From positions 16,925,650-16,989,649 of the forward strand of contig NC_079887.1 in the NCBI RefSeq assembly GCF_029227915.1: 64,000 bases of DNA, given 5' to 3'. The stretch's first letter is position 1. Each line of letters starts with the position of its first letter. A program made the position numbers and the translations under genes. Of this stretch, positions 46,901 through 58,217 are shown piece by piece. The notes under the pieces were generated by a model. It did not search any database. It was not told where the DNA came from and worked only from the letters and a program-made list of their open reading frames with translations. Origin of the DNA: Hydractinia symbiolongicarpus (taxonomy: Eukaryota > Cnidaria > Hydrozoa > Anthoathecata > Hydractiniidae).

Positions 46901-47949
46901 GGCGGAAAAACTTTCGGACATAATTTTTTATGTCAGCGGAAAAGTGTATGGGCAAGTCTAATGAACGAATTTTGACTACATTTCAAATGTAAGGATTACA
47001 GGAAATGACACAAATAGAAGGCTAGAAGCATTTATAGTGTACATATTCGATCAAGATCTAAAAATGGTCTTTAGGTCCAACTTTATAGATAGATCCTCAG
47101 TCAAATGTGAAATTAACGAAAATAATAAGTTCAAAAACCGCAGATTTTATTGATTTTCTGATTACCCTATATATAATTTCTATGCACTGGTCAAATATTA
47201 GAAAAACCAAAATTTTCGGACAAAATACTTTCGGCAGACACAAATTTCGGACGGAAATATTTTTCGGATAAAAATTTCCCAAAGTTTTTCTGTCCGAAAA
47301 TTTTCGTTCCTAATGTATGTGGATCTTATAATGGAGAAAGCTAATGGTTTTTAATTCAAGTGTAGGATAAAATGATCGTGATTCACTTCAGTAAACAATT
47401 TTTAAGTTTCCAATAAAATGTAGTTATGTTTTGCTTGTAGGGCTCCTTTCGACAAAATTATTACTGAAAATGATTTAAGCACAATAGTAATCGATGGCGG
47501 TAAGGTTACGGAAGAAGGCGTGCGTGTGAACGTTTCCATCGGATTGCAATATCTTAATTCGTGGTTTCGAGTAAGCTTCTTTTGCTGTTTTAGTAAGATA
47601 TAATTTCTCTGACTATAATACATCGTTAATATGTACATGGTATTGTTTTCAGGGGCATGGTGCTGCTGCAATTAACAATTTAATGGAGGATGCAGCAACG
47701 GCAGAAATTTCACGCGCACAATTATGGCAGTGGTTGCATCATAGCACGAAATTGGATGACGGAAGGACATTAACAGAAGCGTTATTTAAAACAGTTTTGT
47801 CAGAGGAAGTTGAGAAGTTAGGTGGTCGTGAAAACGAATCATTTTTTTCAGCTGCTGAAATAGTGGAAAAGTTAGTTGTGTCAAATGACTTTGAAACATT
47901 TTTGACAATTCCAGGTTATGATTGTTTGGTTGGTTCATTAAAAAGATAA
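40947..47949 (+). CDS. Malate synthase (A type), complete, nine exons, mitochondrial presequence
   Basis: Condenses glyoxylate with acetyl-CoA to malate. Exons: 40947-41046, 44044-44210, 44508-44754, 44850-45119, 45279-45457, 45531-45701, 45815-45921, 47441-47570 and 47653-47949. All have GT-AG borders and matching phases and sum to 1668 bases (555 residues plus stop), the usual length for malate synthase A. Exon 1 encodes a basic, Ser/Arg/Leu-rich start ([30 protein letters not shown]), like a mitochondrial targeting peptide, and joins as [14 protein letters not shown]. Core motifs: [40 protein letters not shown] (about 187-193), [12 protein letters not shown] with Glu271, GRWDYIF with Asp299 (expected Mg ligands), [23 protein letters not shown] and [11 protein letters not shown] with Asp470 (expected catalytic base). 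It ends SLKR, so there is no peroxisomal SKL. The exon 6 donor (GAG|GTCTGC) and the exon 3 acceptor tract are weak but preserve the frame. Confidence 0.95.
41047..44043 (+). other. Malate synthase intron 1, 3.0 kb
   Basis: Separates the presequence exon from the enzyme body (donor GTAAGT, acceptor TTAATTAG). It holds the 462-bp TTAA element at 42,419 and, near 41,930-42,010, wording shared with 390-600. No other gene is visible. Confidence 0.8.
42419..42880. mobile_element. 462-bp TTAA-flanked MITE in malate synthase intron 1
   Basis: Ends 'gggaagaaattattacgg' and 'cttttcttccc' (inverted) are bordered by TTAA on both sides (42415-42418 and 42881-42884). Internal words 'ggaattaaagattgcg' and 'cgcaatctttaattcc' recur in both directions. 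The termini GGGAAGAAA match the 3068-4345 element, so both belong to one TTAA-type family. No open frame. Confidence 0.75.
45922..47440 (+). other. Malate synthase intron 7, 1.5 kb, with palindrome
   Basis: Donor GTAATATC, acceptor TTGCTTGTAG. It contains the 62-bp palindrome at 46,425. Near 46,890-47,310 there is a looser inverted pair built on 'ttttcggacaaaaa' and 'tgtccgaaaatttt', the look of another miniature element. No nested gene. Confidence 0.75.
46425..46486. repeat. Perfect 62-bp palindrome centred on GTCGAC
   Basis: Arms of 31 bases (46425-46455 and 46456-46486) are exact reverse complements with no loop. The centre is atGTCGACat and the arm wording is 'gaatcactttttgat'. A further 'atcactttttgatt' follows directly. 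Perfect loop-free palindromes of this size are unstable in cloning and replication. Could be the meeting point of a duplicated element end. Confidence 0.9.
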
Positions 47950-49807
47950 TATTGATTTACAAATCATTGCCTGTTCTGTCATGAGTAAACTTTTAGTGTT
48001 TGTAGAAAAACTGGCCATAAGTGGCAGAAAAGGCTATAAATACAAAATTACGGTTCTTTCTTTCCTCCCTCTTCACACAATGTTACACAATGAGTCATAT
48101 CATCAAACTTCTGTCTTTTACAAAACCTGAGCGCAACATTATCTGGTGGAGGGGTGCGGGGGTTTTGACATGTCTCAACACTTTTGGCAAGGATTGTCTC
48201 TAACACTTTAACTTTGACGAAAAAGGTCACCTAACCGAGACCAAACACCGCTAAATTGTATACAATACATAAGATTGGGAAAGCTAATACATGGGACTAA
48301 AAATACATATTAATATACCTGATGAAAATTCCTATATTGGTTCCATACTAGCGCCTATACCATTTAAATATGAAAAACCTTGTAAAAACTGCAATATAAA
48401 ATCATTTTGACACTGTTCACATCATTCAAAAGTCTCAAAAAAAACCTTTTTTAAAAAATTAACCAGCTTTATAATATTTAGTACCCAATATAAAACTGGA
48501 GTGTCGGCAGGCTCCAAACTCCATTGCTGTATTTAATAAAAATGTTAAGTCGATTAAACCTTCACACAGTAATGGAAGGTATAACCACACAGTTTACCTC
48601 CACATATCCATGCGTAAAAACCATTTTACAGATATTAATTCCCACTAGTTGTATGCCCGTGAAAGAATCCACTTTATTTCTCATTTAATCCATGTAACGG
48701 ACACATACATCAAAAGGTAAACACATAGCAGTGCGAATTTGACAATCTAAGCATAACCCAAGGATGTACGTAGTAAAAAGCTAAATTGCAGAACTATATA
48801 CTTGCTTTGTCAAAAGTATGCTGAAGGCAATCAAAAACCCTAACATAGTTCGTTAAGACGGTAGTCCTCGCAGAATTTATTTGAAATTTTGTCATGAATA
48901 TAGATTTTAACACATACCAAATCTGCTATTTAGTATACCTTATTCGTACAAATTTTGTCTCATCCATCGGGAAATTAAATACTTGCCAAAATTAATTGTT
49001 TTCATCCATCGTCAAAATAAATGCTCGCCATTTTTTTTCTTTTTTTTTTTAATTTTATCGCTAAATTAAATGCATAAGAATTCAGCGAAATTGTGGAGCA
49101 CGTTTACTACGCGTTGAGTATACCAAGGAACTGAAAATTTCTATCTCCCCCCCTATCCCTATCAAACCTACGACGCCGAGTAAGAAAAAGAATTCATCAA
49201 AGATAAAGCATAAGAAAAACGGCGACCGTAAAAGAAAAGTGTGCTATATTTCACAGACTTGAAATTTGCTTTATTTCCTTGTATTTAAATTAATTATAAT
49301 ACAAATAATTTCTCACTTACTTTGAAATGATGTTTTTAATGTTATTTTAAATTTATTTGAAATAAAAATAATAGTTTTAAAACTGTTTTTGTTGTTTAAT
49401 CTAATGCTACTCCTGTTTCTGAATTTCCTGTATTTTTAGTATTTTTTGTTTCTTGAGATTTGAGTTGGATTAAGTTCCTTGTACCTTTTTCTAAAGAAAG
49501 ATGGAAGTAATTTAAACGATTATAACGCGCCAAACCGCGTGTTATTTTATAGTTTTTTGCTTGTTTTCAGATCATGTACAGATCAACATAGTAATGTTTA
49601 ATTACTTAAACATAAGGTAGCAAGCTAGCTAGCTATATTTTGTAAGTTGCACGTGTGTAGTTTTCAAATTTTGTTGTAGCTAGCTACATATACAGCTAAA
49701 CGTATAAAAGAGTTGAAGGTAATTTCTGGAATAAACATGGAGTAGATATAACATTACCTCCTGACTGCAGAAAAACCTGTTGACACCTGTAGCTCTAGCT
49801 AGTAGGG
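47950..49807. other. 3' flank of malate synthase, no gene seen
   Basis: No coding exon recognised. A fragment of the 16-18 kb repeat start occurs at about 48,645-48,680 ('ccactagttgtatgcccgtg'). The rest is AT-rich with 'gctagctagct' runs near 49,620-49,690. Confidence 0.35.
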
Positions 49808-50201
49808 CAGACATAAGGGGCCGTTGTTAAACAGCTTTCGTCTCCGTTACCGGAAAATTGGCCGATAGAATTTAAACCCCTCCCCCTGCCCCTTAAAGGC
49901 AAGCCCATTTCCCCTACGTTGGTTTTCGTCTCCGTTAACAGCAAATTTGCTGTTAAATAGAATCCCACGAACACGAGATACATTTTTTAACAAAAAATTC
50001 TAGATTATGGCGGATTTTTACTGTGGAAACATTTTCTAATATGTTATATTTTTTCATTTTCTCTAAAAAAGGTGAAATAGTGAAATTCGTCTCCATTTTT
50101 ATATCTTTAACGGACGATGCATTACCCCGTCCCCGTCCTAACAACCAATTTGCCGTTAACGGAGACGAAAACTGTTTGCTACGTCCCTTAACCAATGTCT
50201 G
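49808..50201. mobile_element. MITE, about 394 bp, with long terminal inverted repeats
   Basis: The left end reads 'cagacataagggg', then 'aaacagctttcgtctccgtt', then 'aaaattgg'. The right end, reversed, reads 'cagacattggttaaggg', then 'aaacagttttcgtctccgtt', then 'caaattgg'. The arms pair over about 45-55 bases with small gaps. A second internal copy of 'ttttcgtctccgttaacagc' lies at 49,923. No open frame with a recognised domain. Superfamily not assigned. Confidence 0.65.
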
Positions 50202-51146
50202 GTGTTAAAGATCCAGCCGACCAACCCTCTTAGAGTCAGGCGCCTGACCCTTTTTCATAAAATTTTTTGTTTGCTGAAAAATATGACTTGTGCAGAAAAT
50301 AGACATTTAAAAAGACATAAGCGAGTCAACAAATAAAATTTATTTAACAAAAGTCATTTACATAATTATCAATTACGTGTTAATTATCAATTACAAATCA
50401 ATTATAACAAGATATAATTATCAATTACGTGTTATATGTTAACAACTTTGTATTATGACTAAAGATGGCCGAAGTTCTGGCCGAAAGCTTTCGTTAAATT
50501 TTCTTTTATTTATTGAGTAAAAACATATGTACAGTATAAAATTAAAAAAATGTGTAGGTTTGTTACTAAACCGCCATCAATGCATTTCGCTTTGCAAGAA
50601 GTCGTGCTTATGCCCTCCTGGGAAAAAGGTTTAAAACAATGTGCGAAACCGTTTCCGCATTGTAATTGCGATTTTATGAGTAAAATCGCAGTACGATCTA
50701 ACATTGGGTCCCAACCCCCTAGCGCTCCGTATATCTGAGGCAGGTTATCGTCAAATCCGAATGCTCCAAGCCTAATTAAAATTAAAACTTGAATACTTTC
50801 TGAAAATTGAGATTGATCTTGGGGCAGTTTGTCACATACAGTAAATAAAAAGTCGTGTACAGTAAAAGGAAGTATAATCTTTTTAATATAATAACAGACA
50901 TTAAAATAAGTACGAGAATTTTGATTGATGTTGACATCTTTTTTAATTGTTACAATTATCTTACAAGTTTTTTAAATTAACAACTACATAATACACAGAG
51001 GACGTATAAAACAATACTTAACAAAACATATAACACATAACGGCAAACCCAAGGGTATTTAAATTATATACCGTAGGTAAGGGTAACGTCCACCGCGCGG
51101 AGCACAAATGCACTCCTCCCCTTGTTGACTATAAATAATACTTATC
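50202..51146. other. Non-coding, 3' side of the Penelope fragment
   Basis: Repeated 'attatcaattac(gtg)tta' words at 50,364-50,440. The opposed short frames at 50,510-50,738 have no domain. This could include 3' sequence of the Penelope element reading leftwards. Confidence 0.3.
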
Positions 51147-51443
51147 CTAAAACAATTTTAATGGAACAGACAATTCCTGTACATTAAGCGTGGGACTGTT
51201 ATCGCGAATATACATGGCCTCAGCTATTTTCCTCTTTTTAAAGTGGTGAACATTATCTATTAAAATACTGAAGTTCTTTTGTTCAGCAAGTGGGTGATTC
51301 TCAGTGACTGAATGTTTTAGGATGTGAGAGTTCTTATCGCGCTTTTGGTGATCTAGCATTCTTTGATTTAGCCTTCTCGCTGTTTCACCAATGTATGTAG
51401 CATCGCGATTCCACTGGACAAGTGTATTTGTACACAACACCAT
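51147..51443 (-). pseudogene. Penelope-like element, GIY-YIG endonuclease end
   Basis: The 98-codon frame matches the C-terminal GIY-YIG endonuclease of Penelope-like retroelements: DATYIGETARRLNQRMLDH, then KNSHILKHSVTENH, then KRKIAEAMYIRDNSPTLNVQ and a terminal VPLKLF before the stop. The Arg of ETARRL and the Glu of AEAMYI are kept. The first GIY strand and the whole reverse transcriptase are missing upstream (51,444 onward has no RT motifs), so it is a 5'-truncated copy, usual for these elements. It is not a host gene. Confidence 0.75.
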
Positions 51444-53960
51444 GTTTGTGTTTATCCTTGGTTCTATCTTTCACAGAAAATAGCGAAGATAACTTTCGAC
51501 ATTGATAAGCAATGCGTGGGAAAAGGCGTTCGTCGGGTTATACAATCTTGTGTTGTGTCTAAGATACGTAAAGAATATCCAAGTACGAATGGGGTGTATA
51601 CTAGCTTCAAAGAAGGTGAAGAAATACCTGAAGATGATTTTTCTCGGACAAATAGAATATTTGATTGTAAATTAAAGAATATTTGATTTTAGATTAAAAA
51701 CAACAGTCTTTTTCAGGAGAAGCGTGCGATCGCACGCGCACGCCGTGGCACACGCGTAAATCCTTCCAGGCGTGCAATTATTCGCACGCCTGAAAAATAA
51801 ATATTGAGTTTTAAAAATCAACCTATAAAATCCCATTTTATTGCGTGCGATGGCAGCCCTCGAAATAATTTTTGGAGTCTCGTCAAACAAAATGCCCGCC
51901 ACATTTCCAGTTTGGTCGGACATGTCCTTAGCTCCTTTAGAACTTTCGTCGGACAAAACGTTGATAGATTTCCGTCTTGTTCGGACACTTAGTAGTCCTG
52001 GTTTTTTTTCATCCACGAGCAAGCCTATTCATAGCCAACCTGACCATCCTAGCTAATTCACCGACTCCTGACTTAGTTAAAAGAACTACGTAGACATGAA
52101 TCTCTTTTGCCTGGCCCCTTCGTCGTTGGTCACCAGGTCTTACACAAGAAATCCAGCCATGCGGTTCTTAACTTATGAGGAGGTGAACATCGACGGAGCA
52201 CAGATAAAGCTGCAAAACTACGCTTACAGGCGGAACAGATATTTTATCATGGATTTAATTGTATATAATTTCCTCATTTGACAAAACAATTGGAAATCAT
52301 AGCAGGTCCGAATTTACTGGTTTTTTTTCTTTATGCCTCAAGTGTTATTTAAACAACTTTAATCCACGTGCGGTATAATATTTTTTCTGGGGGCGCTTAA
52401 TGGGCGTTTATTCGAAGCATTACGGTATAAAAAGTATAAATATCAACAACCTCGAACTAAGTATTTCTTTTTGTTCGCTAATTGAGGTAACTTTGGTAAT
52501 AGAATAGGGGTACTGGGAACGAGGTTTATAATTGTCGAGGAAGTGTAAAGGTACATAAAACACAATTTATTTAATGCGTTTGTATTTTCTATACTTTCTT
52601 CTTTTACTGGTCGGTTTTCTGAAGTACGATATATGTACCGATATGACAACAACAGTTGATAGTTTAGTATATTACAAAAAAATGATTCAGATTCGTTAAG
52701 GAATTTAACTTGTAATGTCGCGTCAGATTTTTTCATTTCATCATCACGCGATGCTGTCTGCATTTGAGCATCGGCTACTCCAACGGATGTCTGCGTAGAT
52801 ACACTTTTACGTAAATTATCTTACCCGCATCTGGTCTCAGTATCGGCACAAAAAATAAAGCAGCTTTAAAGTAATCTACTTTAATTTGTGTAGAGAGAGA
52901 CATTCTGTTTGTGTGGACAGGGACATAAAGTTCTATCTCTGAAAGTGAGTTGCATGCTTTGAAATTAAATATTCATAAATTGCTACATTCTTTTAAAAAG
53001 GGGGTAAAATTAAAAAAAAAATTGAATTTAATCTGGTAATATTTTTCAGAGTAAAACAATCATTTTCTATTTACAATGTTTTGATTCGCCGAGAAACGCT
53101 TACGTCACAACAAATATATTATTTTAGCCTCCCCTTCATGTAGAATGGCTTCGGTATAAATTTACTTTCAACAACGTGCGATATGAAAATTTGTAAACTA
53201 AAGGAAATGTTATTCGAGTTGTAAAACTTTAGAAATATAATCACTTATATTCTCGCAAAAAAAAAAAGAAAAGTGCAATTCAGATCAGGCTACTTTTTTA
53301 TTATTATATTTTTACTGGACAGTACCTTTAAAATTTTAGAATTTCAATGTTTTGAATTTAAGATCATATTCAGCATCATAAGTTTTTTTAACATAATCCA
53401 ACATGTGGAATCGCGTGACTATGTATATATATTTTGATATGAGAGAAGACGACGAAAAATACCCTGGTATCGTTGCGTGATTTTTCGCCAATATATGACC
53501 AGATTATGCAAACGCGTCATACGTTAATTTATTCGACCAAGAATAGCGAAAGTTTAGAGGGCTGAATTTATGTTCCAGCAACAGAAAACGTACTAACATA
53601 TTGTATTGTCTCACGACTAAAATATACGAGAAAAATTATCTTGGTAACTGCAATAAGCGTCTTTAAAGTTTGGAAAAACGGTGTGCTGTTTTATTAGCAG
53701 GTTACATAATACTTTAATATAGTTTAGCTAGCTATAGCTAGCTAGGTTTCTTTCTGAATAAAAATTTTCTTTGCTGAACTTAGATAGTTCATTGTTAGAT
53801 TTCAAATCCAGTTTGTGGAAATAAAATTACTTGCTCTGACCCTCTTGCAATGCGAAAATTATTTGGAAAGAAGATTACCATAGCATTTCGAAATACATCT
53901 CACCTTTAAAAAGCTTATCGATGTTAAACACAAATCTCTTTCAGTGTATATATGTTAAAA
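51444..53960. other. No firm gene; one exon-like frame
   Basis: The minus-strand frame from about 52,800 to 52,443 begins with STQTSVGVADAQMQTASRDD, which resembles the QT-rich spacer seen after THAP domains in the gene family at 10.3 kb, but it has no catalytic motif. The frame at 52,022-51,672 (minus) is Ser/Arg-rich and unrecognised, and 51,720-51,800 is a GC-rich run of 'gcacgcg' words. Otherwise AT-rich. Confidence 0.3.
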
Positions 53961-53979
53961 TCAGTTAGTTTAGTGCAAA

Positions 53980-55700
53980 CCCTGCCAAAAAGGTTGACAC
54001 AAAATGTGAAAAATAAAAAATAAATTGTGCCTGTGGCAGAAGTTTTTTATCTAAGGTTTAAAAAAATGGATTGCAAGGATTTATATGTAACAAAACGTTT
54101 TTTGATAGCTATATATTGCACATACGGTGCTTCCTCACCAAACTTACACTGACCGTGGGTATGCAATAGACCAAAAAAAGTTTAATCAAAATGTAAAAGA
54201 GGTTAACAACAAAATCAAAGTTTGCAAAATTTAATTATTTTGGTGTATATATCTATTGCATATGCCCTCTAAAACAATATTTTAATCCAAAATGCCGAAG
54301 AAAAACAGTTTGCAACAAAAATAAGTTATTTCGATGATATTGGATACACTCTTATCCCCACAAAAGCTTTACTTAGTGTAAAAAAAAAGGTTGTAAGGGA
54401 GTACTTCTGATTCAACAAAAATCAGTTTTTTTGACATTGTGCATGTTGTCCTTACCCATTAAATCTTGCACAAAATTTCAAAAAACTACGATTTGGAACA
54501 CATCAAATTTAAATCGAGAAGGGTCAGTCATTTCGGTATGTTGCACAGAGTCCTCCCAAGTAAGAATTTATATATACAAAATATAGAAAAACACAGCTTG
54601 TAAGGTGTTTTATCTAATTCTTCTTCTGTGTATGGTCCTACTTTGCAAATTAACATAAAATGTCAAAAAAAGTTTCAGTTATAACATCTAAAACAACAAA
54701 AATAGGTTCTATCATCAGTTTATGTCATGTTATTGTCTTCCACAAAATGTTCACGTTAAAGTTTCACCAGGCACAGCAATTAAAAACAACTAAGATCAGG
54801 TATTTTGGTCTATTCATACCATCCTATCCCAAACAATTTATATGAAACGTGAAAGTTGAGTGGTAAAAGTGGTAATAGTGGTAGTCTACAACAAAAAGTT
54901 AATCCAATTTGTGAAAAAGAAGAAAAAAATAGCTTACAAAGAGTATAAAATCAAAATCAACAAAGTAGCTCTTTCGGGTATTAAATATGGCCATACGTAC
55001 AAAAGTTTACACTAAATGTAAAGAAATGGTTGTGTTTAGTAATTCTAAATTAACAAAAGTCAGTTCTTTTAGTATGCTGATTTATGTTTTTGCCCACAAA
55101 CTCTTACATGAAAATGTCACAACCACATTTTGAAACAAATTAAATTCACATTTTAAAAGTAAGAAATTTCTGTACTTTATTTTCAGAAATTTTTGCAGGA
55201 AAAGAACTTCGCAAATCAAAAATAGAATCAGGGAAATGTTTAAAAATTTTAATAACGTTTGATAGATTATGTGGAAATTTTACTTTTTATAATGTCAGAG
55301 TTAAAATTCTCATTTTGATATAAAAACACGAATGGCTTGCAAGGTGTAAAGTGAAATTCTACATAAATTAGTACTTTCGCTATATTACATAATCCTTTTG
55401 CCACAAAAGTTACCACAAAATTTCAAAAAACAAAAACACAACAGTTTGTATATATTATATATATAGACTATGTATATAAATGGAAAGTCACCCCAGCCTT
55501 CCCTGTACATTTTTTACCCTAAATGTAAAAAAACATGTAAATCTTCCTCCTGCCTCTTCCACCACACTTAAGCCACCAGAATTACTACATGTTAAATAAA
55601 AATCCTTTTGTCATATTTCATGCAACCAATGTAAATTTAGTTACACAAAATGTTAAAAATACATATGTAACTTTGCATAAAAAAGAGTCTTTAAATTATC
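53980..55700 (+). repeat. Degenerate tandem repeat, units about 100-150 bp
   Basis: A recurring, much diverged unit can be followed: 'cacaaaagtttacac', 'aaaatgtcaaaaaa', 'ggttgyaag', 'caacaaaaatcagttnttt', 'tggtatrttgcat', 'tgtccttrcc'. Clear instances lie near 53,990, 54,187, 54,360, 54,470, 54,650, 54,741, 55,000, 55,100, 55,402, 55,510 and 55,643. No gene is visible. It looks like an old satellite or an internally repeated element. Confidence 0.45.
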
Positions 55701-55940
55701 CTTAAATGTTATATAGTATTAAAAGGTGTTATGGCTTGTTATATAGCCATATTCCTAGCAAAGACAACTAAGATAACTACAGTAGCTAGCTACATGTAAA
55801 AGCAACATAAAATTCACAGGTTAGCTAGGTACTGGAAATCTTTAGTTTAAAGCTAACGTTATGCAGCTACAGCAGCTAATAGCTGGTCAGTTACATATAA
55901 ACTGGAGACTTAGCTAGGTATAAAGAACATGGCTACAAAG

Positions 55941-56645
<705 letters not shown>

Positions 56646-56786
56646 TTCATTCATTTATATAACCATGCTCTTCTTCAAATGTTTTTTTAAGATTTATTTT
56701 AAAGGAAAAAGTAACAGAATGCTTAAAAAGAACAGCCATCTTTTTTGCAAACACCAAACGCAATTTCCGTAATAATAATAATAACA

Positions 56787-56941
56787 ACTAGTCGATAAAG
56801 CCGGTGGAAAAATCCACTGAAGCAGGATTAAATTGAAAAATAAGCGTCATATGAATTTTGACCCATCTGCAAAAAAGTTAGAACCTTGTTTTTACGTTGC
56901 CTTTATTGTGTAGACCTTAAAGCGCTGATCAAGAAAATGTA
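56787..56941 (+). repeat. Copy of the 16-18 kb repeat, host of the Polinton-like insertion
   Basis: Follows the unit at 18,247 closely: 'actagtcgataaagccgg', 'ggaaaaatccactgaagcag', 'tgtttttacgttgcc', 'aaagcgctgatcaagaaaatgta'. It stops abruptly at 56,941. The 18,247 copy continues 'tgtaatcatgtgcttttg', whereas here the sequence switches to 'agtagtagtaaggagtg', so the break marks an insertion. Confidence 0.7.
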
Positions 56942-57179
56942 AGTAGTAGTAAGGAGTGAACATAAGTGGTTTTTCTTTCCTTTTACACCTTTACACCCAA
57001 AAACCCCGCTTCCACCATTTCCACCACCACCTCCATCCGAAATCGGTAAACCCGACGTCAACCAAAAATAAAATCCGAGAATACCGATTCCGATAATACG
57101 CATGCGCATTAGCATATACTCATATTATACAGAATATGAGTAAAAATTATGATGTCTCCTGAATTATTCTAAAATAAAT
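56942..57179 (+). repeat. Left terminal region of the Polinton-like element (presumed TIR)
   Basis: Non-coding, starting with AGTAGTAGT. It contains a C/A-rich part ('ccaccatttccaccaccacc') and 'cgcatgcgcattagcatatac', and ends 'ttctaaaataaat' just before the first ATG. The matching inverted copy at the other end is outside the window, so its role as a terminal inverted repeat is inferred. Confidence 0.5.
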
Positions 57180-57602
57180 ATGGATAAATATGGATATCAA
57201 GAGCTCAATATCAGAGACATTGAGCGCTACCCCTGGTATCTCTGTTCTATTCCAGATCACTGCAAAACAAAAGACATGTGTATCAAGGCTACTAGGAAGG
57301 ATCCATGGTTGCTCAAGTATGTCCCCAGCCATTTCAAGACCTTAGAAATGTGTATCAGAGCCGTTGAACGCAATCCCTTGATGTTCAAGTATGTTCCAGA
57401 TCGTTTCAGAGCCATGGTTACTCGAAGCCTTTTAAAATTAATGACTGAGTATTGTGATGAATGTAGAATTGATCTCGATAAATATGATAGATGCAAGTGT
57501 GAACGGAGGTTAATTATATGCAGGAAAATGCTGTGCTGGCAGCATTACATGATGTTTATCACGTACAATGGTGGGTGCTGTCCTTGTAAAAACCCTAGTT
57601 AG
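57180..57602 (+). CDS. Repeat protein with DUF4116-like units and Cys-rich tail
   Basis: 140 residues, intact. Units of about 24 residues recur near residues 18-41, 42-65 and 66-80 with the pattern PWxLxxxPDHxKTxxMCIxA: PWYLCSIPDHCKTKDMCIKA, PWLLKYVPSHFKTLEMCIRA, PLMFKYVPDRFRAM. These resemble DUF4116-type repeats found in giant-virus and transposon-linked proteins. Residues 93-140 are rich in Cys (CDEC, CKCER, CRKMLC, GGCCPC) and may bind metal. The start is ATG preceded by AATAAAT. First gene from the left end of the element. Function unknown; the family resemblance is from motif recognition. Confidence 0.7.
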   Translation: MDKYGYQELNIRDIERYPWYLCSIPDHCKTKDMCIKATRKDPWLLKYVPSHFKTLEMCIRAVERNPLMFKYVPDRFRAMVTRSLLKLMTEYCDECRIDLDKYDRCKCERRLIICRKMLCWQHYMMFITYNGGCCPCKNPS

Positions 57603-57627
57603 AGTCTAATTTTCATAAATAAACGGG

Positions 57628-58212
57628 ATGTTTTATGGAAATGATATTAAAACAACGGCTTTTTATAGCAACCTAGCTGCATTTAACATCTTTGATATAA
57701 AGATCGAAAACATTGTATTTAGCGATCCAATACAAGCCAATAAAGGCAAGGATGCTAGATTTGTGATTGGTTATAAAAATGATAATAGAATTACCGCCCT
57801 ACTAATCAGAATACCAGGGGGTTATATAGGAATGTAGCATCTCGTTATGATGATAGTTCCTCACTTACAATGCCACTTAACTTACGGAAGCATCCAGAAT
57901 GGCTTCAGAAATACCAAAGCATATTGACATGGATTGAGAAACTGAACGGTAATGAATTCACTACCCCACCAGTTAAAAAAGAGTATGTTAGTACTATGGA
58001 ATAGGGAGATTAATACTGATTTTCATGATCAACCAGTACCCCTGAAGCAGCCCTGCGACTGCATCTACATTTTAAAGCTATCAAGTATCTATCGGCAAGG
58101 GAAAAAGAACTATCTGCAGGTTATGCTAGAAGAGTGTAAGTATAAACCAGTGAAACAATCCAGGACACGACACCTTGATTCAGATGATGAGGACATATTC
58201 GTCGTAGTATAA
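57628..58212 (+). pseudogene. Unknown Polinton-element protein, two frame changes
   Basis: The first block (57628-57837) includes NIFDIKIENIVFSDPIQANK and GKDARFVIGYK, an intact-looking fold. The frame then shifts near 57,835 to one with LTMPLNLRKHPEWLQKYQ and GNEFTTPPVKKEYV, and again near 58,000 to one ending in KNYLQVMLEECKYK and an acidic DSDDEDIFVVV tail. The order and the conserved-looking wording in three frames indicate one gene of about 190 codons broken by two indels. I have seen similar proteins only as unnamed members of such elements. Function unknown. Preceded by AATAAA 5-10 bases upstream of ATG. Confidence 0.6.
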
Positions 58213-58217
58213 TAAAC

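Noticed and set aside
40947-47949. Malate synthase as bacterial contamination
   Set aside because: Nine exons with GT-AG introns, phase-matched joins and intronic animal-type mobile elements rule this out.
51672-52022. Minus-strand 116-codon frame as a protein gene
   Set aside because: Ser/Arg-rich N-terminal part and a C-terminal part from GC-rich repeated 'gcacgcg' words; no domain or splice signals recognised.
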